Assembly (NCBI RefSeq): GCF_003149455.1
Contig: NZ_QFFK01000005.1
Coordinates: 124,001-188,000, forward strand
Length of the DNA stretch: 64,000 nt
Direction of reading: 5' to 3'
Source: Chitinophaga deserti
GTDB taxonomy: Bacteria; Bacteroidota; Bacteroidia; Chitinophagales; Chitinophagaceae
Below, in pieces: positions 1 through 8,650 of this stretch (its first letter is position 1; the number at the start of each line of letters is the position of its first letter). Below the pieces are notes generated by a model that did not search any database, was not told the origin of the DNA, and worked only from the letters and a program-made list of their open reading frames with translations. The translations under genes were made by a program, and so were the position numbers.

Positions 1-578
1 ATCCTCACCTCACACCGGGCAGTGAATACTGTGTATTTGACCTGTACGGCTGGCAGTGCGGCATCCTTATCTGTTACGACAATAACGTCATTGAAAATGT
101 ACGAGCCACTCGGCTCCTCGGTGCGGAAATATTGTTTATGCCGCATGTAACCATGTGTACACCATCTACCCGTCCGGGCGCAGGATTTGTAGATCCTGAA
201 TTATGGCATAACCGTGAAAACGATCCTACTTCACTGCGCCTCGAATTTGATGGTATGAAAGGCCGCGCCTGGCTTATGAAGTGGCTGCCCGCGCGCGCAT
301 ACGATAATGCGATGTATTGCGTATTCTCCAATCCCATCGGGATGGATGATGACCAGCTCAAGAACGGCTGCTCCATGATCCTTGACCCATTCGGTGATGT
401 GATCGCTGAATGCAGAAAGTTAGGAAACGATCTGGTAACGGCCACGCTCACACGGGAAAAGCTTACGCAGGCAGGCGGACATCGTTACATCCGCGCACGC
501 CGCCCTGATCTGTATGGCAGCATCATTGCACAGCCGCATACGCCTGAACAGAAAGTGGTGTGGATGGATAAGAAGTAG
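1..578 (+). CDS. Nitrilase/carbon-nitrogen hydrolase family protein (5' end missing)
   Basis: The gene runs in from the left edge; frame 3 is open from the first codon to the TAG at 576-578, leaving about 191 residues. The visible part carries the nitrilase-superfamily catalytic cysteine in the motif GILICYDN (Cys codon at 72-74), followed by RLLGAEILFMPH, the usual context after the nucleophile. The Glu and Lys of the catalytic triad would lie upstream, outside the window. Such enzymes hydrolyse C-N bonds of nitriles, amides or N-carbamoyl compounds. The substrate cannot be told from this fragment. The ATG at 132 is internal and not a start. It converges with the methyltransferase gene 15 bp downstream. 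Confidence 0.85.
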   Translation, partial: PHLTPGSEYCVFDLYGWQCGILICYDNNVIENVRATRLLGAEILFMPHVTMCTPSTRPGAGFVDPELWHNRENDPTSLRLEFDGMKGRAWLMKWLPARAYDNAMYCVFSNPIGMDDDQLKNGCSMILDPFGDVIAECRKLGNDLVTATLTREKLTQAGGHRYIRARRPDLYGSIIAQPHTPEQKVVWMDKK

Positions 579-593
579 CGCATACCGCTACAC

Positions 594-1394
594 TCAGGCT
601 TTTGGCTTGATCAGGTAGTACATGCAGGTGGTGAAGAAGTTGCGGATGAAAGGAAGTTTTTTCATCCAGCCGAATTGCTCGCGCGGCTGCAGGTTAAACT
701 TGTATTTGTAAATGGGATTGATGAGGTAGTATTTCTTACGGGTAATATCATAACCGGTGCGCGCGGCGATTTTCTCGAAGCGCTCGATAGAAATACCGGT
801 ATCTACCAGTTCCATCAGTTCTTTGATAGTGCCTTCGGTTTCACCGGCCGATTTGAGCAGTCCGCGGTACAGCGGGCGCGGCAGCAGGTGAATATAGGGG
901 AGGAAGCTGAGTACTTTGCTCTGGCAGATCTGCTGGTGGCCGCCGTGGGGCATATACCAGGGCGGGAAGCCGAAGTAAACCTGTCCGCGCGGCGATAACA
1001 GTTCTTTCAGATAAGCAATCAGTTTATCCTGATCAGGAATATGTTCGATGGCATCTTTGAGGATGATGAGATCGAAGGAGTGGCGGAATTCGCCGAAGAA
1101 ATCAACGTCGTAAATGTTTTTGGCGATCAGCTGCAGCTGTCCGGCCGTTACATAGTTTTCGAGGAAGCCTTTGGCAAGTTCGATACGTTCGGGCCAGAGG
1201 TCTACCCCTACACACTGGCAGCCCTGTTCGAGGAAAGGGGTGAGCACGCCGCCTTCTCCGCAGCCAATTTCCATGACGCGGAGGCCTTTCATATCCGGGA
1301 ATTCCTGGAGAATGAATGGTAAAACGTAGTTGCGGGAGTTCTCTACCTGCTGTTGATATCTCAGATTTGCATCCGAGTGCTGCTTGAGTGCCAT
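594..1394 (-). CDS. Class I SAM-dependent methyltransferase
   Basis: A 266-residue cytosolic protein. Residues about 38-48 read RVMEIGCGEGG, the glycine-rich SAM-binding motif I, followed by VGVDLW (acidic residue for the ribose hydroxyls) and DLIILKDAIEHI near 108-119, the motif IV region typical of the Methyltransf_11/23 fold. The C-terminal 130 residues are less conserved, basic and aromatic (KYYLINPIYKYKF), which is common in methyltransferases next to sugar or lipid genes. The substrate is unknown. It is transcribed alone; the upstream region to 1490 holds an AT-rich stretch between divergent genes. Confidence 0.85.
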   Translation of the reverse strand: MALKQHSDANLRYQQQVENSRNYVLPFILQEFPDMKGLRVMEIGCGEGGVLTPFLEQGCQCVGVDLWPERIELAKGFLENYVTAGQLQLIAKNIYDVDFFGEFRHSFDLIILKDAIEHIPDQDKLIAYLKELLSPRGQVYFGFPPWYMPHGGHQQICQSKVLSFLPYIHLLPRPLYRGLLKSAGETEGTIKELMELVDTGISIERFEKIAARTGYDITRKKYYLINPIYKYKFNLQPREQFGWMKKLPFIRNFFTTCMYYLIKPKA

Positions 1395-1490
1395 GAGTTA
1401 AAAATTGCGTGAAAATATATATTTTTTTCAAGTGTCGGCACGCTTACCTCTGTTTCGTTACATTTGGAACGGTTTTAGTCTTATTACAGC

Positions 1491-2195
1491 ATGCTCAAAT
1501 TGATGTTGATTTGCCTGGCGCCGGTGCTCCCGGTTATGGCACAGCAAAAACAGATCGTAAGGGTAGAGGCGGATTATGATTCCACGTCTGTCGCGGAATT
1601 GTATAGTTCTACCCGCATCGGGCTGAAGGTGAAGTATTCCGACAGTTCGGAACGCCGGACGGCAGGTTTGCTGGGAGGTGATATCCGGTGGAATCAGGTA
1701 ACGGTGGAAACGCCGCATGGCGAGGTCCGCAACGGTGTGCTGCAGTTTTCCCGGAATGCAGCCCGGCCGGATAATTACCTGCTGCGGCTGCAGGTTTCAT
1801 TTGCAGATCATCCGGGGAAAAGGTGGGAGGCAGGGCTTCAGCTGCCATACCTCACCGGTATCCGTTTCAGGCATTATGCCGACAGTCTGAAGCGTGGCAT
1901 TCATTTCTACCTGAATGTGGAAGGTATATACAACAGTGGCCGTATTTATCCCTTGGATACGGCGCGCATCCGCTTTTCTGCTGATCAGGGACAGATACTC
2001 GGGCAGGATCTGCTGATACCTGCAACCGATACTATTACCCGGGATATCCGGGTAACGGCAATATACCGTGGTGATAGTGCCATGCGGATAGAAACGGTTA
2101 TTCCGGTGAAGCAATTGCCCGATGATGAATCTCTGATTAAGACGGAAAGTGAAGTGCTGCAGGGTACGCAAAAGAAGAAAAAGCGGCGTCAATAA
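1491..2195 (+). CDS. Secreted hypothetical protein
   Basis: A 234-residue protein not assigned to a family. It starts with a hydrophobic segment (MLKLMLICLAPVLPVMA) that looks like a signal peptide cleaved near residue 17 and ends in a strongly basic tail (KKKKRRQ). The middle is rich in beta-type alternation (VTVETPHGEVRNG, FADHPGKRWEAGLQLPYL), suggesting an all-beta periplasmic or surface protein. It is divergent from the methyltransferase and precedes the SRP RNA gene. No catalytic motif is visible. Confidence 0.7.
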   Translation: MLKLMLICLAPVLPVMAQQKQIVRVEADYDSTSVAELYSSTRIGLKVKYSDSSERRTAGLLGGDIRWNQVTVETPHGEVRNGVLQFSRNAARPDNYLLRLQVSFADHPGKRWEAGLQLPYLTGIRFRHYADSLKRGIHFYLNVEGIYNSGRIYPLDTARIRFSADQGQILGQDLLIPATDTITRDIRVTAIYRGDSAMRIETVIPVKQLPDDESLIKTESEVLQGTQKKKKRRQ

Positions 2196-2268
2196 ATAAA
2201 TTAGCAGCCTTGTAATACAGTGGAGGAGAAGGTTTTGGCGTGTTAGCCGTGAAGCGTAACAGAAATTA

Positions 2269-2300
2269 TTTGCAGGATATACTGCTTTGCCTTACCTTTG
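2269..2300 (+). promoter_or_regulatory. Promoter of the SRP RNA gene (Bacteroidota type)
   Basis: TTTG at 2269-2272 and TACCTTTG at 2293-2300, separated by 20 bp, match the Bacteroidota primary sigma consensus TTTG-N19/20-TAnnTTTG. The predicted start, about 5-7 bp after the final G, falls on the first base of the SRP RNA helix. Confidence 0.8.
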
Positions 2301-2304
2301 CAAC

Positions 2305-2399
2305 GGCAAGTCTTATACGGTCAGCTCCTGCTGAACTCCCCCAGGACAGGAATGTAGCAAGGGTAGGTGGTTGAAGCGATGCGATATAAGTAACTTGCC
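2305..2399 (+). ncRNA. ffs: Signal recognition particle RNA, small bacterial (4.5S type)
   Basis: The conserved helix 8 core is visible as CAGGACAGGAATGTAGCA (around 2342-2359) followed by GGGTAGGTGG. The ends pair: GGCAAGT at 2305-2311 with ACTTGCC at 2393-2399, and CTTATA at 2312-2317 with TATAAG at 2385-2390. A run of eight T (2402-2409) follows directly and looks like the termination signal. The RNA binds Ffh and targets nascent membrane proteins to SecYEG. The gene lies alone with its own promoter. Confidence 0.88.
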
Positions 2400-2509
2400 A
2401 CTTTTTTTTCCCCTCTGGCAAGCTTTGTCTCCTCACATTCTCCTTTTATTTTCCGAAATTAGTTTGTTGTTTTGCACATCGCAAACACTGAAATACTAAA
2501 TCTCTTTTT

Positions 2510-3160
2510 ATGAAATTCTTTATTGATACAGCTAACCTGGCTCAGATTCAGGAAGCAAACGACCTCGGCATACTGGACGGTGTTACAACCAATCCCTCTC
2601 TCATGGCCAAGGAAGGTATCAAAGGCGAAGCAGCCATCCTGAAACATTACGAAACCATTTGTGAACTGGTTGACGGTGACGTAAGCGCCGAAGTACTTTC
2701 TACCGATTTCGCCACTATGGTGGAAGAAGGTAAGAAGCTCGCAGCCATTCACCCCAATATTGTGGTGAAAGTGCCGATGATTAAAGACGGTGTTAAAGCC
2801 ATCAAATGGTTTACTGATAACGGTATCCGTACCAACTGTACGCTCGTTTTCTCCGCAGGCCAGGCTATCCTTGCCGCTAAAGCAGGTGCTTCCTACGTAT
2901 CGCCTTTCATCGGCCGTATCGACGACAGCTCCTGGGATGGTATCGAACTGATCGCTCAGATCGCTCAGATCTACAGCATCCAGGGCTTTAAAACCGAAGT
3001 GCTTGCCGCTTCTATCCGCAACGCCCTCCACATTGTGAAATGTGCTGAGAACGGTGCCGACGTTTGCACCTGCCCCCTCGATTCTATCCTCGGCCTCCTG
3101 AAACACCCCCTCACCGACATCGGTCTGGCTAAGTTCCTGGAAGACGCGAAAAAAATGTAA
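2510..3160 (+). CDS. tal: Transaldolase, small TalC/FSA-type
   Basis: A 216-residue protein, the usual length of the short decameric transaldolase/fructose-6-phosphate aldolase family. It opens MKFFIDTANL and has TTNPSL at 26-31. The Schiff-base lysine is Lys87 in VVKVPM. Two positions separate transaldolases from FSA: the acidic residue after SA (Glu61) and Phe133 in SPFIGRID, where FSA has Gln and Tyr. Both point to transaldolase activity, transferring dihydroxyacetone units between sugar phosphates in the non-oxidative pentose phosphate pathway. It is monocistronic, between the SRP RNA and a strong terminator. Confidence 0.9.
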   Translation: MKFFIDTANLAQIQEANDLGILDGVTTNPSLMAKEGIKGEAAILKHYETICELVDGDVSAEVLSTDFATMVEEGKKLAAIHPNIVVKVPMIKDGVKAIKWFTDNGIRTNCTLVFSAGQAILAAKAGASYVSPFIGRIDDSSWDGIELIAQIAQIYSIQGFKTEVLAASIRNALHIVKCAENGADVCTCPLDSILGLLKHPLTDIGLAKFLEDAKKM

Positions 3161-3180
3161 TAGCACATTACCTTAATATA

Positions 3181-3214
3181 AAGGCCGTCCGGTTCAACCG
3201 GGCGGCCTTTTTTT
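3181..3214 (+). terminator. Rho-independent terminator after tal
   Basis: AAGGCCGTCCGG pairs with CCGGGCGGCCTT around a TTCAA loop and is followed by seven T. It starts 20 bp after the transaldolase stop. Confidence 0.9.
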
Positions 3215-3334
3215 ATGCAGTGGAAATTTTTTTTACTTTTAGAATATTCCTAGTATCTTACTACCTCGTAAAACTAGGTACCACGTTAGACAATACATTT
3301 CATCATATTAAACAATTAGCCAGAACAGTTTCGC

Positions 3335-4831
3335 ATGGAAGCAAAATTCATCATGGCCCTGGATCAGGGAACCACCAGTTCCCGAGCCATCTTATTTGAT
3401 CGCGGGGGGAATATCGTAGCCGTTGCCCAGAAGGAATTCAAACAGATTTATCCCCAACCGGGATGGGTGGAGCACGACCCGAACGAGATCTGGTCTACCC
3501 AGGCCGGCGTAGCCGCCGAGGTAATTGTAAAAGCAGGGGCCAGCGGCGATGAGATCGCTGCCATAGGCATTACCAACCAGCGGGAAACCACCATCGTGTG
3601 GGACCGTAAAACGGGTAAGCCCCTGTACAACGCCATCGTCTGGCAGGATCGCCGTACGGCAGCTTATTGCGATGAGCTGCGGGCCAAAGGCCTTGCGGAA
3701 GACATCCGTTCCCGCACCGGCCTGATCATCGACGCTTATTTCTCCGGCACCAAAGTGAAATGGATCCTCGATAACGTGGAGGGGGCCCGCGCCCGAGCCG
3801 AAGCTGGTGAACTGGCTTTCGGGACGGTAGACTCCTGGCTGGTATGGAACTTCACCAAAGGAAAGCTGCATATCACCGACGTGAGCAACGCCTCACGCAC
3901 CATGCTGTACAATATCCACGACCTGAAGTGGGACGAATCCCTGCTGAAGCTGATGGATATACCGGCTTCTATGCTCCCCGAAGTTCGCGCATCCAGCGAA
4001 ATATACGGACAAACGGAAGCTACCCTTACCCCGTTCAATATTCCCATTGCAGGCATCGCAGGCGATCAGCAGGCCGCTCTCTTTGGCCAGATGTGCATTG
4101 AGCCGGGTATGGTGAAAAATACCTATGGCACCGGCTGCTTCATGATGCTGAATACCGGCGAAAAAGCCATTACTTCCGGCAATAACCTGCTCACTACTAT
4201 CGGCTGGCAGGTAGACGGGAAAACCGTTTACGCCCTCGAAGGCAGTATTTTCATAGGTGGTGCCGTAGTACAATGGCTGCGCGACGGTCTCGGCATTATC
4301 CGCCACAGCGCCGATGTGGAAGCTCTCGCTGCTAAAGTGGAGCATACAGACGGGGTGTATCTCGTGCCTGCATTTGCCGGGCTGGGAGCGCCTCACTGGA
4401 ATCAATATGCACGCGGTACCATCGTGGGGATGACCCGTGGTACCAAAGACGCACATATTGCCCGCGCCGCGCTCGACAGTATCGCCTATCAGACGATGGA
4501 CGTGCTGAAAGCCATGGAAGCAGATGCCGGTATGCCTATCCGCGAGCTGCGGGTAGATGGCGGAGCTACTGCCAACAACCTCCTCATGCAGTTCCAGGCT
4601 GATATTGTGGGTACGGACGTAGTGCGGCCCAAAGTAACGGAAACCACCGCGCTGGGTGCTGCTTATATGGCCGGACTGGCCACCGGGTTCTGGGACAGTA
4701 TTGAGACCATCCGCAAGCAATGGCAGGAAGATGCCTGCTTTAAGCCCGAAATGGCTGACAGCGAGCGTAACCAGCTTACCAAAGGATGGGCACGTGCCGT
4801 TAAGGCCGCTAAAGTATGGGCTGAAGAATAA
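3335..4831 (+). CDS. glpK: Glycerol kinase
   Basis: 498 residues, close to the E. coli enzyme (502). The FGGY-family N-terminal phosphate-binding loop [14 protein letters not shown] is at residues 9-22, and the second-domain signatures [21 protein letters not shown] and [12 protein letters not shown] are all present. It phosphorylates glycerol to sn-glycerol 3-phosphate with ATP in the cytosol. glpF begins 38 bp downstream on the same strand, so uptake and trapping of glycerol are probably co-transcribed. The 120-bp upstream region has an inverted repeat (CCTAGT at 3249-3254, ACTAGG at 3273-3278) that might be an operator. Confidence 0.96.
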   Translation: MEAKFIMALDQGTTSSRAILFDRGGNIVAVAQKEFKQIYPQPGWVEHDPNEIWSTQAGVAAEVIVKAGASGDEIAAIGITNQRETTIVWDRKTGKPLYNAIVWQDRRTAAYCDELRAKGLAEDIRSRTGLIIDAYFSGTKVKWILDNVEGARARAEAGELAFGTVDSWLVWNFTKGKLHITDVSNASRTMLYNIHDLKWDESLLKLMDIPASMLPEVRASSEIYGQTEATLTPFNIPIAGIAGDQQAALFGQMCIEPGMVKNTYGTGCFMMLNTGEKAITSGNNLLTTIGWQVDGKTVYALEGSIFIGGAVVQWLRDGLGIIRHSADVEALAAKVEHTDGVYLVPAFAGLGAPHWNQYARGTIVGMTRGTKDAHIARAALDSIAYQTMDVLKAMEADAGMPIRELRVDGGATANNLLMQFQADIVGTDVVRPKVTETTALGAAYMAGLATGFWDSIETIRKQWQEDACFKPEMADSERNQLTKGWARAVKAAKVWAEE

Positions 4832-4869
4832 TTCCAATATCCAGAACTGATCAAAAACAATTCCCGACT

Positions 4870-5577
4870 ATGTCAATTTTTCTCGCAGAGCTTATCGGCA
4901 CGGCGCTCCTGATCATCCTTGGCGACGGGGTGGTGGCTAACTGCCTGCTCAACAAAAGCAAAGGCCAGAACGGCGGCTGGATGGTTATTACCATGGGCTG
5001 GGCCATGGCCGTTTTCGTAGGCGTATTTGCCGTAGGAGCATACAGTGGCGCGCATCTCAATTCCGCAGTTACTATCGCCATGGCTGCTGCCGGCAATATC
5101 ACCTGGGATCAGGTGCCTATGTATGTAGGTGCCCAGATGCTGGGAGCATTCCTCGGCGCATGTGGTGTTTATGCCGCTTATAAACAGCATTTCGACATCA
5201 CGCCCGACGCGGATGCCAAACTGGGTATTTTCTGCACGGCACCCGCCATCCGCAGTACTATCCCCAACCTGGTAACAGAAATCATCGGTACGTTTGTCCT
5301 CATTTTCGGGGTGTTTTACATCGCCAAAGGTGATGTGGGCCTCGGTGCCGTAGATGCACTGCCAGTAGCACTTCTTGTACTGGGTATCGGCCTGTCACTT
5401 GGCGGTCCTACCGGCTACGCCATCAACCCGGCCCGCGATCTCGGGCCCCGCATTGCACACGCAATTCTGCCCATCAAAGGAAAGCGCGACAGCGACTGGG
5501 GATATGCCTGGATACCCGTTGTGGGCCCAATTATCGGCGCATTGCTGGCTACCGCCCTGCACCTCGCCCTCAAGTAG
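4870..5577 (+). CDS. glpF: Glycerol uptake facilitator (MIP/aquaglyceroporin family)
   Basis: A 235-residue membrane protein with six hydrophobic segments in the MIP two-fold arrangement. The second pore motif is a normal NPA followed by Arg (GYAINPARDLGPR), the selectivity-filter arginine. The first motif reads GAHLNSAVTIAM, so the proline of NPA is replaced by Ser (codon TCC, bases 5060-5068 region). Asn, which caps the half helix, is kept. It follows glpK by 38 bp, which supports glycerol as substrate. The pair ends at a terminator. Confidence 0.93.
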   Translation: MSIFLAELIGTALLIILGDGVVANCLLNKSKGQNGGWMVITMGWAMAVFVGVFAVGAYSGAHLNSAVTIAMAAAGNITWDQVPMYVGAQMLGAFLGACGVYAAYKQHFDITPDADAKLGIFCTAPAIRSTIPNLVTEIIGTFVLIFGVFYIAKGDVGLGAVDALPVALLVLGIGLSLGGPTGYAINPARDLGPRIAHAILPIKGKRDSDWGYAWIPVVGPIIGALLATALHLALK

Positions 5578-5611
5578 TTTCGATCTTTCAAAAACATACA
5601 CAACTAAGCAC

Positions 5612-5642
5612 GGCGCATCCCTTCCGGGGTGCGCCTTTTTCT
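5612..5642 (+). terminator. Terminator of glpK-glpF
   Basis: GGCGCATCCC (5612-5621) pairs with GGGGTGCGCC (5626-5635) around TTCC, followed by TTTTTCTTT. Confidence 0.88.
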
Positions 5643-5760
5643 TTGCAGGCCAATCAGTCAAACGACTGTTTTAACTGTAATATATCCCGGCTAACGTGGC
5701 CTGATTCCTGAATAATTATGTCTATATTTTCAAATCTTTCATTTTATCCTGAAAGTTTTG

Positions 5761-5768
5761 TAATTTTG
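5761..5768 (+). promoter_or_regulatory. Predicted -7 element for the NADH dehydrogenase gene
   Basis: TAATTTTG matches TAnnTTTG exactly. No clear TTTG lies 19-20 bp upstream, only CTTTC at 5736-5740. A start near 5775 fits translation from 5832 and argues against the upstream in-frame ATG at 5718. Confidence 0.5.
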
Positions 5769-5831
5769 AGAATTGTTTCGGTGGTATGGCATTTGTGGCC
5801 AAGGTGTTGTACCATCCTAAATGCACAAACC

Positions 5832-7181
5832 ATGATACAACCGAATTTACCGGATTCAACACTTCCCAGGGTCGTGATCGTTGGCGGCGGGTTTGCCGGG
5901 ATCAATCTTGCCAAATCACTCAGAAAAGCCCCTGTACAGGTGGTACTGCTCGACAGGAACAACTATCATCTCTTTCAGCCGTTACTTTACCAGGTAGCAA
6001 CTGCAGGTCTTGAGCCGGACAGTATTGCTTTCCCCCTCCGTGGCATCTTCAAAAACCAAAAGAACTTCCACTTCCGCATGGCAGAGGTGAAAAGTGTGGA
6101 TGCTAACAATAATGTACTGGAAACCAACATTGGTGATATCTCTTACAGCTACCTCGTGCTTGCCACGGGTTCCAATACCAATTTTTTCGGCAACAAAATG
6201 ATCGAGGAGCACGCTATAGGCATGAAATCGCTCATTGAAGCCGTGCAGATCAGGAATTACGTGCTGAAGCAGTTCGAGGAATCGCTGCTGATCTCTGATG
6301 AGGCCTCCATCCGTCCCAAGCTGAACTTCGTGATGGTAGGCGCCGGGCCTACCGGGGTAGAGCTGGCAGGGGCATTCGCAGAGCTGCGGAAATATATTCT
6401 CCCGAAAGATTATCCTGAGCTGCCCATCCACCTGATGGATGTGTACCTCATTGAAGCAGGGCCCCGTGTACTGGCGGGCATGTCTGAAGTAACGAGCAAA
6501 AAAACAAAAGCATCACTGGAGCATATTGGTGTGAAAGTGCTCACAAATGTGGCTGTGAAAGATTATGACGGCCTTACGCTTACCCTGGGCAATGGGGAAA
6601 CCCTGCAAACGCAGTCGCTCATCTGGGCGGCGGGTGTTAAGGGAATGTCTATACCCGGCCTGCCGGAAGAAGCCATGTTGCCCAACGGCCGCGTGCACGT
6701 AAACGATCTGAACCTAGTAAAAGGCACACAGAATATTTATGCCGTAGGTGATATTGCCATGATGGTGAATGATGAGCGTTTCTCCAAAGGGTACCCTATG
6801 GTGGCTCAGGTGGCCATGCAGCAGGGGAAGCAGCTGGGCAAAAACATTGCACACCAGCTGAAAGGGCAGGCGCAGAAACCTTTTAGATACAAGGATCTGG
6901 GATCTATGGCCACTATTGGCCGGAACCGTGCGGTAACTGAGTTTGCCGGCATCAGGCTGAGCGGCTATATTGCCTGGATAGCCTGGATGGTGGTGCACCT
7001 GCTTAATTTGCTGGGCTTCAGGAATAAGCTGGTGGTGATGATCAACTGGATATACCGGTATTTCACATACGACCGTGGTACGCGGATTATAATCAAGCGC
7101 GGCGCGGCAAACATTGTAAAATTAAGACAGTCAATTTATCAATCCGATCCGCAGGTGCCGGATGTGCACCCTGTGCGCTAG
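5832..7181 (+). CDS. ndh: Type II NADH:quinone oxidoreductase (NDH-2)
   Basis: 449 residues from ATG 5832, chosen because the FAD dinucleotide fold VVIVGGGFAG then starts at residue 14 as in the family and a promoter lies between this ATG and the earlier one. The second Rossmann motif VMVGAGPTGVELAG (about 167-180) binds NADH, NIYAVGD near 320 is the FAD-contacting motif, and PMVAQVAMQQGK is the quinone-site AQxxxQ motif. The C-terminus has a hydrophobic stretch (IAWIAWMVVHLLNLLGF) and a basic amphipathic end for membrane attachment. It passes electrons from NADH to menaquinone without pumping protons. It converges with the plug gene and its duplicated tail. Confidence 0.93.
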   Translation: MIQPNLPDSTLPRVVIVGGGFAGINLAKSLRKAPVQVVLLDRNNYHLFQPLLYQVATAGLEPDSIAFPLRGIFKNQKNFHFRMAEVKSVDANNNVLETNIGDISYSYLVLATGSNTNFFGNKMIEEHAIGMKSLIEAVQIRNYVLKQFEESLLISDEASIRPKLNFVMVGAGPTGVELAGAFAELRKYILPKDYPELPIHLMDVYLIEAGPRVLAGMSEVTSKKTKASLEHIGVKVLTNVAVKDYDGLTLTLGNGETLQTQSLIWAAGVKGMSIPGLPEEAMLPNGRVHVNDLNLVKGTQNIYAVGDIAMMVNDERFSKGYPMVAQVAMQQGKQLGKNIAHQLKGQAQKPFRYKDLGSMATIGRNRAVTEFAGIRLSGYIAWIAWMVVHLLNLLGFRNKLVVMINWIYRYFTYDRGTRIIIKRGAANIVKLRQSIYQSDPQVPDVHPVR

Positions 7182-7289
7182 CGCTGCCTGTTAGTGAGGG
7201 AATTCATACAGAGCATGCCTACCAGTTCATCGTGCCGCCCGCCGGGCGTGCGGTAATAAACGAGAATGGTGTAGGCATTTTCTGTTTCC
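7182..7289 (-). repeat. Partial duplicate of the 3' end of the plug-protein gene
   Basis: These 108 bp repeat 7318-7425 with three mismatches, offset by 136 bp. Read on the minus strand they encode the last 36 or so residues of the neighbouring plug protein (YTILVYYRT, GRHDELVGML, NSLTNRQR) with Leu-to-Pro and Arg-to-Cys changes and an in-frame TAG. The copy begins on the base after the ndh stop codon, so it fills the intergenic space and has no start. It is a non-coding remnant of a recent tandem duplication. Confidence 0.93.
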
Positions 7290-7313
7290 GGAATCAGATC
7301 GATTTCAGGTTAA

Positions 7314-8606
7314 TTATCGCTGCCTGTTAGTGAGGGAATTCATACGGAGCATGCCTACGAGTTCATCGTGCCGCCCGCCGAGCGTGCGGTAATAAACGAG
7401 AATGGTGTAGGCATTTTCTGTTTCCCACCAGTTCCCTTCCGTTAGTTCCGTGCTTAAAACGGAGTTGCGGTTGGTGCGGTCTACCAGTCCGTACACGTAA
7501 TTGTAGTAGCCCTGTTTGAGAAACAGTGCGCCTTCATAAGCTCCCTTCTCGCCGTTCCAGGTCATTTTATTACGGTCGTTCGCTTCATATTGGGTTAGCT
7601 CACCGAAAATGTACATATCATAACCGGCAAAGGGTTCTTTCATGGGAAAGGAGAAGTTAACACGGGCGTAATCCCCTTCGAACTGGATATTATAATCTTC
7701 GATAGTAGAAGGATCGAACATGCCATTGATATCCCGGAGGTATTGGTAGATCTGGTTATCGCGTGGTACATCGGGCATTACGTTGATCACGGTACCATTG
7801 CGGAGGTATTGCGTGTTTTGAACGCGCTCCGTTTGCAGGCGGAAGCTCCGGAGATCAACCCACCTCCATTCTTTCATTGCAGGGAAAATACAATCCTGCT
7901 CCGCGTTATACTCAATCACATCGCCCTTGATGAACATAGGTTTGATGTTTGTGATGGCATTATCCCAGCGGAAATTCTGCTGGATAACGATCTTCACCTG
8001 ATCAAAGGGGTTCTGGACATTGAGGCCTTTCGTATTGACGGAAACATTAATTTTCTGGGAATTGCGGAAAAACTTCGGGTTGGTTGGCTGGGAGATCCAT
8101 CCGGCTACCCCCGCCTTGCTGTTGATGACCATGAGGCGGCGGGTAAAGGCCAGGCGGTTGGTATCACCATCGAGGTAAACTTTCAGAAGGTAATTGCCTG
8201 ACCGTGTGGGCGTTGAGTTAGCGCTGGGGATGCGGGCCTTGTAATGCACATACTTTTGCAGGGCTACTGACGAAAACCGGTAATCGCGGATCTGTACTTC
8301 CGAAAAGCCACGGAGGTAATCGATGGTATTAACCTGGGCAGGCGTCCAGTCTGCATTACAGAGCTGAAGGGTATAAAAGTAAGATTTGATCTCGTTTTGC
8401 AGATCATCGAACTGCAGCTCGAGCTGATCGCCCGAATTGAGGGATAATATGGGAAGGCCAAGCATTTCGCCGGGCGGGGTCAGCTTCACGGTAGCGATGT
8501 TCTGGTGGTAAATATGGTCGGGCGTGATGCTGTTAACCTGACCATTGGCGCCGGGGAAAAACAATAATGCCGCCAGGGTGCAGCAAACAAATGCGACTGT
8601 CCTCAT
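7314..8606 (-). CDS. DUF5103 / type IX secretion system plug protein
   Basis: 430 residues with a signal peptide (FVCCTLAALLFFPGANG, cleaved near residue 22). The sequence matches the DUF5103 family (ITPDHIYHQNIATVKLTPPGEMLGLPI; YFYTLQLCNADWTPAQVNTIDYL; ENAYTILVYYRTLGGRHDELVG). I recall this family as the T9SS plug, which closes the large SprA outer-membrane channel from the periplasm; the call rests on recognition, not on a search. The 3' end is duplicated downstream. It is divergent from the permease gene with only 44 bp between the start codons. Confidence 0.8.
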   Translation of the reverse strand: MRTVAFVCCTLAALLFFPGANGQVNSITPDHIYHQNIATVKLTPPGEMLGLPILSLNSGDQLELQFDDLQNEIKSYFYTLQLCNADWTPAQVNTIDYLRGFSEVQIRDYRFSSVALQKYVHYKARIPSANSTPTRSGNYLLKVYLDGDTNRLAFTRRLMVINSKAGVAGWISQPTNPKFFRNSQKINVSVNTKGLNVQNPFDQVKIVIQQNFRWDNAITNIKPMFIKGDVIEYNAEQDCIFPAMKEWRWVDLRSFRLQTERVQNTQYLRNGTVINVMPDVPRDNQIYQYLRDINGMFDPSTIEDYNIQFEGDYARVNFSFPMKEPFAGYDMYIFGELTQYEANDRNKMTWNGEKGAYEGALFLKQGYYNYVYGLVDRTNRNSVLSTELTEGNWWETENAYTILVYYRTLGGRHDELVGMLRMNSLTNRQR

Positions 8607-8650
8607 AGCTGTAATTTACAATGAATTTCTAAAATGTATAAATTCGCGCC

